A stretch of DNA of 13,715 nt from Clostridiales bacterium UBA1763 (GCA_002314685.1 DCHB01000008.1:1-13715); one strand, 5' to 3'; numbered from the stretch's first letter, positions 7,688 through 13,080 are shown. Notes: generated by a model not told the origin, from the sequence alone. Translations and numbers: made by a program.

Positions 7688-7761
7688 TGTCGGCAGTAAA
7701 GACCTGCAAACAGCGGGGGAGCTTGAGGGGGCAAAGGCCCGCCTCAATTTGATCGCCGACA
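7688..7761 (+). ncRNA. Possible structured RNA element, three-helix junction
   Basis: On the plus strand TGTCGGC (7688-7694) pairs with GCCGACA (7755-7761), closing a domain that contains two hairpins. These are CCTGC/GCGGG (7703-7717, loop AAACA) and TTGAGG-GGGC/GCCC-G-CCTCAA (7723-7747, loop AAAG, one bulged G). The terminator hairpin at 7764-7789 starts 2 nt later. One wobble pair (T-G) in the small hairpin would be an A-C mismatch on the other strand, weakly favouring plus-strand transcription. No convincing promoter was found, and no known RNA family was recognised. It could also be a relic of a mobile element. Confidence 0.35.
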
Positions 7762-7763
7762 AC

Positions 7764-7789
7764 AAAAAGCCTCGTTTCCGAGGCTTTTT
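7764..7789. terminator. Terminator-like hairpin after the three-helix element
   Basis: AAAAAGCCTCG (7764-7774) pairs with CGAGGCTTTTT (7779-7789), loop TTTC. It has A-run and T-run flanks and so could work on either strand. Confidence 0.7.
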
Positions 7790-7791
7790 CT

Positions 7792-7821
7792 AAAATGCGC
7801 AGAAAGCTCTGCGCATTTTTT
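7792..7821. terminator. Terminator-like hairpin
   Basis: AAAATGCGCAGA (7792-7803) pairs with TCTGCGCATTTT (7808-7819), loop AAGC. Six Ts follow the GC stem on the plus strand, and TTTTA on the minus strand. Confidence 0.65.
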
Positions 7822-7842
7822 GGCGGCTTTTCGGCGCAGTCG

Positions 7843-7864
7843 AAAAAGTCCGAGGGACTTTTTT
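7843..7864. terminator. Terminator-like hairpin
   Basis: AAAAAGTCC (7843-7851) pairs with GGACTTTTT (7855-7863), loop GAG. It has six Ts on the plus side and five on the minus side. The GC part is short, so activity is uncertain. Confidence 0.5.
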
Positions 7865-7873
7865 GACAAGCTG

Positions 7874-7906
7874 AAAACCTCCTACATCATTGGTGTAGGA
7901 GGTTTT
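7874..7906 (-). terminator. Stem-loop copy 2, probable terminator of the rpmH-acpP operon
   Basis: AAAACCTCCTACATCA (7874-7889) pairs with TGGTGTAGGAGGTTTT (7891-7906), with one T-G wobble. It begins 11 nt downstream of the acpP stop on the minus strand and is followed by TTTTC. It is a sister of the stem-loop at 7633-7666. Confidence 0.75.
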
Positions 7907-7917
7907 GGAGTTGGTTT

Positions 7918-8145
7918 TTACTGTTTTGCTTCGATGTACTCAACTATCTTGCCGACTGTGGTAAGCTCGAGGGCTTCCTCGTCGGAGATTGATATTCCGT
8001 ACTCGTCCTCGAGGGACATGATAAGCTCAACGACATCAAGGGAGTCAGCGCCGAGATCATCAACGATATTGGTTTCAGCGGAAATGCTGTCTGCTGCAAC
8101 TTCAAACTGCTCTGCTAATATTGACTGGATTTTTTCGATTAACAT
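7918..8145 (-). CDS. acpP: Acyl carrier protein
   Basis: Carries growing acyl chains on a phosphopantetheine arm during fatty-acid synthesis in the cytoplasm. It has 75 residues, the usual size, is acidic and four-helical. The attachment site is Ser35 in DDLGADSLDVVEL. A longer reading from a TTG at 8160 adds five residues, but those codons are the ribosome binding site itself. GGAGG (8154-8158) stands 8 nt before the ATG at 8143-8145, so the short form is chosen. It is the last gene of the rpmH-rnpA-yidD-yidC-khpB run, 24 nt after khpB, and is followed by the stem-loop at 7874-7906. No other fatty-acid gene is in the window, so this position is unusual compared with the common fabD-fabG-acpP context. 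Confidence 0.96.
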   Translation of the reverse strand: MLIEKIQSILAEQFEVAADSISAETNIVDDLGADSLDVVELIMSLEDEYGISISDEEALELTTVGKIVEYIEAKQ

Positions 8146-8153
8146 TTTTATTT

Positions 8154-8158
8154 CCTCC
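8154..8158 (-). promoter_or_regulatory. Ribosome binding site deciding the acpP start
   Basis: GGAGG on the minus strand, 8 nt before the ATG at 8143-8145. It overlaps the codons of the longer TTG reading, which argues against that start. Confidence 0.85.
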
Positions 8159-8169
8159 AATATACGGAT

Positions 8170-8883
8170 TTATGCCCATTCGCGGCTCTGCGGCTTGTTG
8201 CTTGTTGGCTGAGGTCTGTCGTAGGATACGACGACACGGCGGTTGGGCTCTGTGCCTGTGGAGCTCGTAGTTACGCCCTCATAATCCTGCAGTGCAGTAT
8301 GGATAATATGGCGCTCGTAGGAGTTCATGGGCTCAAGAGCCATGCTTCTCTTGTACTTGATGACCTTTGCTGCCATCTTTTCTGCGAGGTGCACGAGGGA
8401 TTCCTCGCGCTTTGCACGGTAGCTCTCAGCATCAACGGAAATGTGCATGTGCTTATCGTTTCCGCGGTTGATTACATAGTTTGTGAGGTGCTGAATTGCG
8501 TCGAGAGTTTCGCCTCTGCGTCCGATTACAGCGCCCATGTTGGGACCTGAAAGATTTACGACTATGCCCTTGCTGTCACGGGTGGTAATCTCAATCTGAG
8601 CCTCAGTGCCCATGCGCTTGAGCAGTCCCGTTAAAAAGCTTCTGATTTCGGGATAGTCACCCTCTGTCTCAACGACACTCTCAACGGGTGCTTCTGCGGG
8701 CTCATCGGGTGCTTCATATTCGACACGCACAACTGCAGGAGACGCTCCGATACCCAGAAAGCCCGATTTGGCGCGTTCAACGACGGTTACGGAAACATCG
8801 TCGCGGTCAAGACCAAGCTCCTTGAGGGCAGCGGCAAGTGCCTCATCCTCTGTGCGGCCGCTTTTTTCCAATGACTTTATCAT
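8170..8883 (-). CDS. khpB: RNA-binding protein KhpB (Jag, SpoIIIJ-associated)
   Basis: RNA-binding protein usually encoded beside YidC/SpoIIIJ. In other Firmicutes it pairs with KhpA and affects cell division, elongation and small-RNA regulation. The 237-residue protein shows a Jag N-terminal domain (about 1-55) with KSGFLGIGA (39-47), an acidic linker (56-77), a type II KH domain with the GRRG loop (121-124), and an R3H domain with R191 and H195 (RHIIH) plus the GTEPNRRVVV strand. The ATG start has AGGAGA upstream. It lies 17 nt after yidC and before acpP. In Bacillus the next gene would be mnmE; here acpP takes that place. Confidence 0.95.
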   Translation of the reverse strand: MIKSLEKSGRTEDEALAAALKELGLDRDDVSVTVVERAKSGFLGIGASPAVVRVEYEAPDEPAEAPVESVVETEGDYPEIRSFLTGLLKRMGTEAQIEITTRDSKGIVVNLSGPNMGAVIGRRGETLDAIQHLTNYVINRGNDKHMHISVDAESYRAKREESLVHLAEKMAAKVIKYKRSMALEPMNSYERHIIHTALQDYEGVTTSSTGTEPNRRVVVSYDRPQPTSNKPQSREWA

Positions 8884-8900
8884 ATTCAGTTCTCCTGTAA

Positions 8901-10136
8901 TTATTCAGGCTTTTCTTCAGCCGCTTCCGTTTCGGGCTCGGCTGCTGCGACATTTGCAAAGCGGTCGGGATCGTAGGCTCTGCCTCTTGCATAGCGGCGC
9001 TTGCCGACCTGAGAGGGATTTTCTGCTCCGTCGTCAAGTCCGAGACGCTCACGCTTTGCCTCGCGCTCTGCCTTTTCATTTGCGGCGCGGCGCTCATCAT
9101 CCTGCTGCTTCTGCTGTGCCTGCATCTTCTTCTTGCTTGTATTGCTGTTGCGGACAGTGGTGCCCTCAGCGCGCATACGCTCGGTTTCCTCGTGGCGGCG
9201 CTTGAGCTCTTCTTCTCTGTCCTTATTGCGCTTTAAGCGCTCTGCATCCTCTTCATCGAGCTTCTTCTGATAAACCTTGGTGAGGGAAATATCTCTGAAG
9301 ATACCGAGAATGCTGTTTGCTATCCAGTAAACGCCGAGTGCCGCGGGCATGATGAAGCAAATCCAGATGGACATGACGGGCATGAACATATTCATTGTCT
9401 GCATCTGTGCCTTCTGCTGTGCGCCCTGCGGTGAGGGGTTGGTCTTCTGGCTTATCTGCATGGACAGCCATGACAGGAATGCGGCAATAACGGGAATGAA
9501 GAACAGTCCGATTGAGGGCAGTGCCGCACCGAAATCGGAATAGTCAAGCTCCCAGATTCTCCAGCTGGGGATGCTGCCGAGGTTCATTCCGAGGAAGCTG
9601 TAGTCGATGTCGATAAGCTTGCCGCCGAAATCGCCGAGTGCACTGACTGCGGCATCCCAATGCTGATGCAGGGCATTGACAACGCCTATTTCATCATAGG
9701 TATTGCGTGCAGAGCTTACAAAGCCCGCATTTTCTGTTGCCCATTTTGTGATAGCGGTAACATCCTCCTCGGCAATACCCATCATCTTCTCAAGAGGCTG
9801 ACGGATAACACTGTAAAGTGCGATGAGGATTGGGAACGGTATCAGTGACCAGAGGCAGCCCGACATGGGGTTGACATTTTCCTCTTTATAGAGCTTTCTG
9901 ACCTCTTCCTGATACTTCTGCTGATTGCCTTCATGCTTTTTCTCTAATTCCTTGAGCTTAGGCTGAAAGCGGGAGGTGCGCATCATGCTCTTTTTGCTCT
10001 TTGCCATGAACGGCAGAAGCACGAGGTTAACGACAAGAGCGAAGAAGATTATTGATACGCCATAATTGTGAGTCCATGAATACATGGTCTCCATCAGTCT
10101 GGCAAAGGGCCAAACTATCATTTCCCATAATGACAT
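8901..10136 (-). CDS. yidC: Membrane protein insertase YidC/OxaA (SpoIIIJ type)
   Basis: Inserts and folds membrane proteins, alone or with SecYEG. It has 411 residues. The conserved core has TM1 (about 26-46), a charged helical hairpin (50-88), TM2 starting at VNPMSGC (88-94), TM3 (about 206-226), and TM4-5 (about 248-283) with ALGVYWIANS. There is no signal peptide or lipobox, unlike Bacillus SpoIIIJ, and no large E. coli-type periplasmic domain. The region between TM2 and TM3 (about 114-205) is longer than in Bacillus, and the cytoplasmic tail from 285 is about 125 charged residues. The groove arginine of TM1 (five residues before the Pro, R366 in E. coli) is replaced by Asn37. AAGGAG lies 6 nt before the ATG. 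It is flanked by yidD and khpB in the standard order. Confidence 0.96.
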   Translation of the reverse strand: MSLWEMIVWPFARLMETMYSWTHNYGVSIIFFALVVNLVLLPFMAKSKKSMMRTSRFQPKLKELEKKHEGNQQKYQEEVRKLYKEENVNPMSGCLWSLIPFPILIALYSVIRQPLEKMMGIAEEDVTAITKWATENAGFVSSARNTYDEIGVVNALHQHWDAAVSALGDFGGKLIDIDYSFLGMNLGSIPSWRIWELDYSDFGAALPSIGLFFIPVIAAFLSWLSMQISQKTNPSPQGAQQKAQMQTMNMFMPVMSIWICFIMPAALGVYWIANSILGIFRDISLTKVYQKKLDEEDAERLKRNKDREEELKRRHEETERMRAEGTTVRNSNTSKKKMQAQQKQQDDERRAANEKAEREAKRERLGLDDGAENPSQVGKRRYARGRAYDPDRFANVAAAEPETEAAEEKPE

Positions 10137-10162
10137 AAATTTCTCCTTGTAGTTTGCTCCCG

Positions 10163-10381
10163 TTAAGGTACGGGATCAACGAAATCATGCTCGCCGAAGT
10201 GAAAGGGGTGACACTTCGACAGGCGTTTCAGGGCAAGCCAACTGCCCTTCAAGGCTCCGTATTTCTCCAAAGCCTCGATTGCATACTGCGAGCAGGTCGG
10301 AATAAATCTGCAGCATGACGGTCTTAAAGGTGAGATGTATTTCTGATAAAACCTTACCAATGCGATAAGTATTTTTTTCAT
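10163..10381 (-). CDS. yidD: Membrane protein insertion efficiency factor
   Basis: Small membrane-associated protein that assists YidC-dependent insertion. It has 72 residues, the usual size. It shows an N-terminal amphipathic stretch, the signature YQKYISPLRPSCCRFIPTCS (12-31) and the C-terminal HPFHFGEHDFVDPVP. The ATG overlaps the rnpA stop by 4 nt (ATGA), so translation is likely coupled. yidC follows 26 nt downstream. Confidence 0.97.
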   Translation of the reverse strand: MKKILIALVRFYQKYISPLRPSCCRFIPTCSQYAIEALEKYGALKGSWLALKRLSKCHPFHFGEHDFVDPVP

Positions 10382-10725
10382 CGCTCCGCCTCTCTTAAAA
10401 GTCCGAGCTCGGCGCAGGCATGGATAAACGCTTTTTCGATTTTGCCGTATTCGGCATCAACACAGCGTGAGCGAGCGACAATGACAATGTCCGCGCCCGT
10501 AATAAGCCTGTCCGAATTAAGACGGTATATCTCTCTCAAGCGGCGGCGTACACGGTTTCGCACGACTGCCTTGCCCAGCTTTGTGGACACGGTATAGCCG
10601 ACGCGGTTTACGCCTCTGCCCGTCTTCATGCTGTAAACGACGAGATACGGGGTTACGGCGGTTTTGCCTTTGTTATACAGCCGCTTGAATTCATAGTTTT
10701 TCTTCAGTGTTACTCTGAAATCCAA
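10378..10725 (-). CDS. rnpA: Ribonuclease P protein component
   Basis: Protein subunit of RNase P, which removes 5' leaders from pre-tRNAs by binding the leader and stabilising the catalytic RNA. It has 115 residues, the usual length. The N-terminal LKKNYEFKRLYNKG (7-20) and the RNR motif in KAVVRNRVRRRLRE (52-65) are diagnostic. The start is TTG, as in several Firmicutes, chosen because GGAGT (10734-10738) lies 8 nt upstream and the protein then begins exactly where the family does. It follows rpmH by 110 nt, a gap that carries a small hairpin (10775-10795), and overlaps yidD by 4 nt. Confidence 0.96.
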   Translation of the reverse strand: MDFRVTLKKNYEFKRLYNKGKTAVTPYLVVYSMKTGRGVNRVGYTVSTKLGKAVVRNRVRRRLREIYRLNSDRLITGADIVIVARSRCVDAEYGKIEKAFIHACAELGLLREAER

Positions 10726-10774
10726 CGAAATTCACTCCAAATCGGTCGATTACTTTTTGTGCATAAACACCTTA

Positions 10775-10795
10775 AGGGCGGATATTACCCGCCCT
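10775..10795 (-). other. Hairpin between rpmH and rnpA
   Basis: AGGGCGG (10775-10781) pairs with CCGCCCT (10789-10795), loop ATATTAC. On the minus strand no T-run follows it, so it is probably an mRNA stabiliser or processing site that sets unequal rpmH and rnpA levels rather than a full terminator. That role is inference. Confidence 0.5.
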
Positions 10796-10835
10796 AAAAA
10801 ATATTTACATTTCCGTTCTGCTCATGCAGATACTA

Positions 10836-10970
10836 TCAGGCGCTGAGCTTTGCTCTGCCTTTTGCTCTGCGGCGAGCAAGGACCTTGCGGCCGTTTGCGG
10901 TGGACATTCTCTTGCGGAAGCCGTGCTCTTTCTTGCGCTGACGCTTCTTGGGCTGGTAAGTACGCAGCAT
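10836..10970 (-). CDS. rpmH: 50S ribosomal protein L34
   Basis: Small basic protein of the large ribosomal subunit. The 44 codons read MLRTYQPKKRQRKKEHGF, then RKRMSTANGRKVLARRRAKG and RAKLSA, a full-length L34 with the typical bacterial ending. ATG start with AAAGGAG (10981-10987) 10 nt upstream. It is the first gene of the rnpA-yidD-yidC-khpB-acpP unit, behind the near-consensus promoter at 11065-11094. In most bacteria dnaA lies on the other side of rpmH; here the upstream neighbour is the thiamine transporter gene, so the usual origin-region link is broken. Confidence 0.98.
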   Translation of the reverse strand: MLRTYQPKKRQRKKEHGFRKRMSTANGRKVLARRRAKGRAKLSA

Positions 10971-11005
10971 ATTCTCTGCACTCCTTTCAGGATTGATACT
11001 CAACA

Positions 11006-11019
11006 TTGACCGAGGTCAA
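11006..11019. promoter_or_regulatory. Perfect palindrome in the rpmH leader
   Basis: TTGACC-GA-GGTCAA, a 6-2-6 inverted repeat about 40-50 nt downstream of the predicted transcription start and about 36 nt before the rpmH ATG. It could be a protein operator or a short RNA hairpin; neither can be shown from sequence. Confidence 0.35.
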
Positions 11020-11035
11020 AGTAGTTGACAAAATT

Positions 11036-11062
11036 ACATCCGACGCCATAGGCATCGGATGT
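11036..11062. promoter_or_regulatory. Inverted repeat at the rpmH transcription start
   Basis: ACATCCGACGCC (11036-11047) pairs with GGCATCGGATGT (11051-11062), loop ATA, with one wobble or mismatch depending on strand. It begins 3 nt from the -10 box and covers the predicted start site near 11058. It may be an operator, a 5'-end stabilising hairpin, or a weak terminator for thiT. Confidence 0.55.
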
Positions 11063-11064
11063 AT

Positions 11065-11094
11065 ATTATAAACGATATAATCACCGTATGTCAA
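11065..11094 (-). promoter_or_regulatory. Near-consensus promoter of the rpmH operon
   Basis: TTGACA (11089-11094), 18-nt spacer, TATAAT (11065-11070) on the minus strand; both boxes match the sigma-A consensus fully, as expected for a ribosomal protein gene. The -35 box lies only 7 nt after the thiT stop codon. Confidence 0.88.
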
Positions 11095-11101
11095 TATCTT
11101 T

Positions 11102-11671
11102 TTACGCAGTTTTCAAATCCTCGCCGCGAAGGTATTTTCCCAGCGGCTTCCACACGAGTGCGCCGAGGATTAGGACTATTGCCGTATCGACTGCCATATA
11201 ACTGCCGTTATACAGTGCCGAGTAAAACCACGGCGAGGTCATCGTCATGTTGAAAAAGGTGTCGGGCATATATGCCGCCCATATTGTCGCGCCGACGACC
11301 CAGTGAACGGCAAATCTTGCACAGCAGGCAACAAATGAACCAGCAAAAAAGCCGTATCTGTATTTGCTGAACAGTCCCGCGATGCCCAAAACGGCGTAGG
11401 CAATGATGAAGTCGCCCACAATGGACTGCCAGCCTATCGCTATGCCGCCCTCGTAAAACATCTGCAAAATGCCGTAAACCGTGCTTGCAAGCATTGAGGG
11501 ACCGAAGCCCCAGCGCACACAGAAAATGAGAAGAGGCAGCATTGCGAGGTCAAACGAGCCGCCCTGCGGCATTTTGCCGACTGGCAGAAGGCTGAGCACA
11601 AAGGAAAGCGCGACGAGTATTGCGCCCTCGCACAGTGCGCGAAGCTTCAGATGACTTTTGCTCTGATTCAT
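11102..11671 (-). CDS. thiT: Thiamine ECF transporter substrate-binding (S) component ThiT
   Basis: Membrane protein that binds thiamine and works with the shared EcfA-EcfA'-EcfT energy-coupling module, which is not in this window. It has 189 residues and about six membrane helices. Family features are PQGGSFDLAMLPLL (35-48), a conserved Trp81 region, and H123, W131, Y154 and N155 in the second half, which resemble the aromatic/His/Asn thiamine pocket of known ThiT. An upstream in-frame ATG at 11719 would place the N-terminus inside the terminator hairpin. The ATG at 11669-11671 has AGGAG (11680-11684) 8 nt upstream and is chosen. The TPP riboswitch in its leader independently supports the substrate. 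Confidence 0.95.
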   Translation of the reverse strand: MNQSKSHLKLRALCEGAILVALSFVLSLLPVGKMPQGGSFDLAMLPLLIFCVRWGFGPSMLASTVYGILQMFYEGGIAIGWQSIVGDFIIAYAVLGIAGLFSKYRYGFFAGSFVACCARFAVHWVVGATIWAAYMPDTFFNMTMTSPWFYSALYNGSYMAVDTAIVLILGALVWKPLGKYLRGEDLKTA

Positions 11672-11679
11672 GATTTTTT

Positions 11680-11684
11680 CTCCT
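11680..11684 (-). promoter_or_regulatory. Ribosome binding site deciding the thiT start
   Basis: AGGAG on the minus strand, 8 nt before the ATG at 11669-11671. It lies just after the U-tract of the riboswitch terminator, so it is present only in read-through transcripts. Confidence 0.85.
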
Positions 11685-11717
11685 AAAACAAAAGACCGCA
11701 CCCCTAAAGGCACGGTC
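11685..11717 (-). terminator. Terminator of the TPP riboswitch expression platform
   Basis: On the minus strand GACCGTGCC pairs with GGTGCGGTC around TTTAGG, including two wobble pairs, and is followed by TTTTGTTTT. It lies between the riboswitch aptamer and the thiT ribosome binding site, the usual position for a thiamine-controlled off switch. Confidence 0.85.
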
Positions 11718-11747
11718 ATAGGAAAACGATTTGATTTTAAGTATTTC

Positions 11748-11840
11748 GTTTCCTACGCCGGCATTACCCGGATCAGGTTCATGGGTTTCGGTGGTTCATT
11801 TCCCTCCGTCTCAGCCGAGAAGCACTCAGCACCCCTGTTA
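11748..11840 (-). ncRNA. TPP riboswitch (THI element)
   Basis: The minus strand reads the conserved TPP aptamer. It shows GGGGTGC, then CTGAGA (about 11809-11814), a variable arm, ACCTGATCCGGGTAATGCC (from about 11778) and GGCGTAGGAAACG at the 3' end. When TPP is bound the aptamer should favour the terminator at 11685-11717 and lower thiT expression. Limits are approximate to a few bases. Confidence 0.97.
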
Positions 11841-11852
11841 ACTTGCAAGGCA

Positions 11853-11881
11853 ATATTATTCTAACGAGCCGTAAAAGTCAA
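11853..11881 (-). promoter_or_regulatory. Promoter of thiT
   Basis: TTGACT (11876-11881), 17-nt spacer, TAATAT (11853-11858) on the minus strand. Transcription would begin near 11846, a few bases before the aptamer. The -35 box lies 3 nt beyond the queT stop codon. No terminator separates queT from it, so some queH-queT transcripts may run into the riboswitch. Confidence 0.75.
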
Positions 11882-11884
11882 GTA

Positions 11885-12418
11885 CTAAAGCCCGTGCTTT
11901 TGTACGAAATCCGAGAAAAACTTTTTCTTCGGCAGATAGGTCATAAGCGGAAGCCCGATAACAAGCATAACTCCGAGCTCGCCTAATGCGATCTGACCTG
12001 CAAAAACCGCAAAGGCGCCAAAGCTGTGAAGCGGATTTAAGCCCGCGAGGGCGACTGTCAGCGTTGCGCCGACTATTACGCCGTTAAACACGACGGGCAT
12101 AAGGCAGGCTATTATTTTTCCCGATAGCCTGTCGCCGAATTTTTTGCCGCAGGCGGCTATGCAGACGCAGGCAAGCAGTGTTGCGGCTGAGCCGAAAACT
12201 ACGTCGAGTATGCCCGCGGTGCTGACGAGATTTGCAATCACACAGCCGAAAAACAGTCCCCAAGCGGTGCAGGGCATAAAATACGGCAGTATGCACAGCA
12301 CCTCGGATATGCGAAGCTGAAGCGGTCCGTAGCTGATGGGTGCAAGCACCATTGTCAGCACCGCATACAGCGCACCGATTACCGCCGCCGTGATTAAGTT
12401 TTGCGTTTTTTCGTTCAC
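11885..12418 (-). CDS. queT: Queuosine precursor ECF transporter S component QueT
   Basis: Membrane protein of the QueT family, predicted to import a queuosine precursor such as preQ0, preQ1 or queuine through the ECF energy-coupling module. It has 177 residues and about five or six hydrophobic helices. The family motif ISYGPLQLRISE (28-39) follows the first helix, and a second conserved segment is QIALGELGVM (142-151). The GTG start overlaps the queH stop by 4 nt (GTGA), with AGGAGA upstream, so it is translationally coupled to queH. No preQ1 riboswitch is seen. The pairing with queH strongly supports the assignment; which precursor is carried is not visible. Confidence 0.92.
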   Translation of the reverse strand: MNEKTQNLITAAVIGALYAVLTMVLAPISYGPLQLRISEVLCILPYFMPCTAWGLFFGCVIANLVSTAGILDVVFGSAATLLACVCIAACGKKFGDRLSGKIIACLMPVVFNGVIVGATLTVALAGLNPLHSFGAFAVFAGQIALGELGVMLVIGLPLMTYLPKKKFFSDFVQKHGL

Positions 12419-13038
12419 TTATTATTCTCCTGATTTGCCAGTGAAAATACACAGCCGCAGTATTCCTGACGGTACAGTCCGTATTTTTCGGACAGAATTA
12501 TCGAACGGTGATTGCCCTCGCGTTTCCGAAATTCCGAGGGAAGCCATTTGACACCGTATTTTTCAGCCGCCTGTCTGCCTATTGCGTTTATGGCAACGGC
12601 ATCCTTGCGCGAGGACACGGTGAGAGTCGTGCAGAACCACTCGTAGCCGAGCTCGGCGGCGAGTCTTGCCGTTTCATCGAGGCGTATTCTGAAGCACTCA
12701 AGGCATCTCTTGCCCTCCTCGGGCTCATCCTCAAGTCCCTTTATGTTTGAAAAATAATCCTCACTGCGCCACGGAAGCTCAATGAGCTCAGACGGCGAGC
12801 CGTCATTTGACAGTGCGGCTATAAGCTGCCTTTGCGTTTCAAGACGCTTTTCAAATTCCGCCTCGGGGTACAAATTCGGATTGTACCACAGCACCGTCAC
12901 GGTAAAGTGCTCCGCTAACAGCTCTATTACCGAGCTTGAGCACGGTCCGCAGCAGCTGTGAAGCAGAATTTTCGGCTTACTATCGCCGAAGCCCGCGACT
13001 GTCTTATCGAATTTTCTGAAAAAATTTTCTCTGTTCAT
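12415..13038 (-). CDS. queH: Epoxyqueuosine reductase QueH
   Basis: Reduces epoxyqueuosine to queuosine in the anticodon of tRNAs for Tyr, His, Asn and Asp; it is a non-homologous replacement for QueG. It has 207 residues. Family cysteines that bind iron-sulfur or iron are all present: HSCCGPC (27-33), RCLEC (111-115) and EYCGC (192-196), with YNPN (52-55) and the TTLTVSS segment (137-143). An ATG three codons further upstream (13045-13047) overlaps the -10 box of the promoter. The second ATG, at 13036-13038, coincides with the predicted transcription start and is preferred, which makes the mRNA leaderless. There is no Shine-Dalgarno sequence before either. queT follows with a 4-nt overlap. 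Confidence 0.94.
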   Translation of the reverse strand: MNRENFFRKFDKTVAGFGDSKPKILLHSCCGPCSSSVIELLAEHFTVTVLWYNPNLYPEAEFEKRLETQRQLIAALSNDGSPSELIELPWRSEDYFSNIKGLEDEPEEGKRCLECFRIRLDETARLAAELGYEWFCTTLTVSSRKDAVAINAIGRQAAEKYGVKWLPSEFRKREGNHRSIILSEKYGLYRQEYCGCVFSLANQENNK

Positions 13039-13045
13039 AGCAAAC

Positions 13046-13073
13046 ATTATATAAATAATTCAGCCGATGTCAA
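13046..13073 (-). promoter_or_regulatory. Promoter of queH-queT, probably giving a leaderless mRNA
   Basis: TTGACA (13068-13073), 16-nt spacer, TATAAT (13046-13051) on the minus strand. The expected start, about 7 nt downstream, is at or next to the A of the ATG at 13036-13038. Confidence 0.78.
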
Positions 13074-13080
13074 CCGAGCC

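Noticed and set aside
7605..7886. Minus-strand open frame of 93 codons running through the stem-loop block
   Set aside because: It has no usable start codon with a ribosome binding site, overlaps the holB promoter and several hairpins, and its translation resembles no family I know. Chance openness, or a relic, is more likely.
8145..8160. Longer acpP reading from a TTG
   Set aside because: The TTG and following codons are the Shine-Dalgarno sequence of the ATG at 8143-8145, and the family length fits the short form.
11025..11070. Possible plus-strand promoter with TTGACA at 11025-11030
   Set aside because: The nearest -10-like sequence is about 31 nt away, too far, and no plus-strand gene follows.
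10726..11101. Replication origin beside rpmH
   Set aside because: No cluster of DnaA boxes (TTATCCACA-like) and no dnaA gene is present; the neighbour is thiT.
11672..11719. Longer thiT reading from an upstream ATG
   Set aside because: Those codons form the riboswitch terminator hairpin, and the downstream ATG has a good ribosome binding site.
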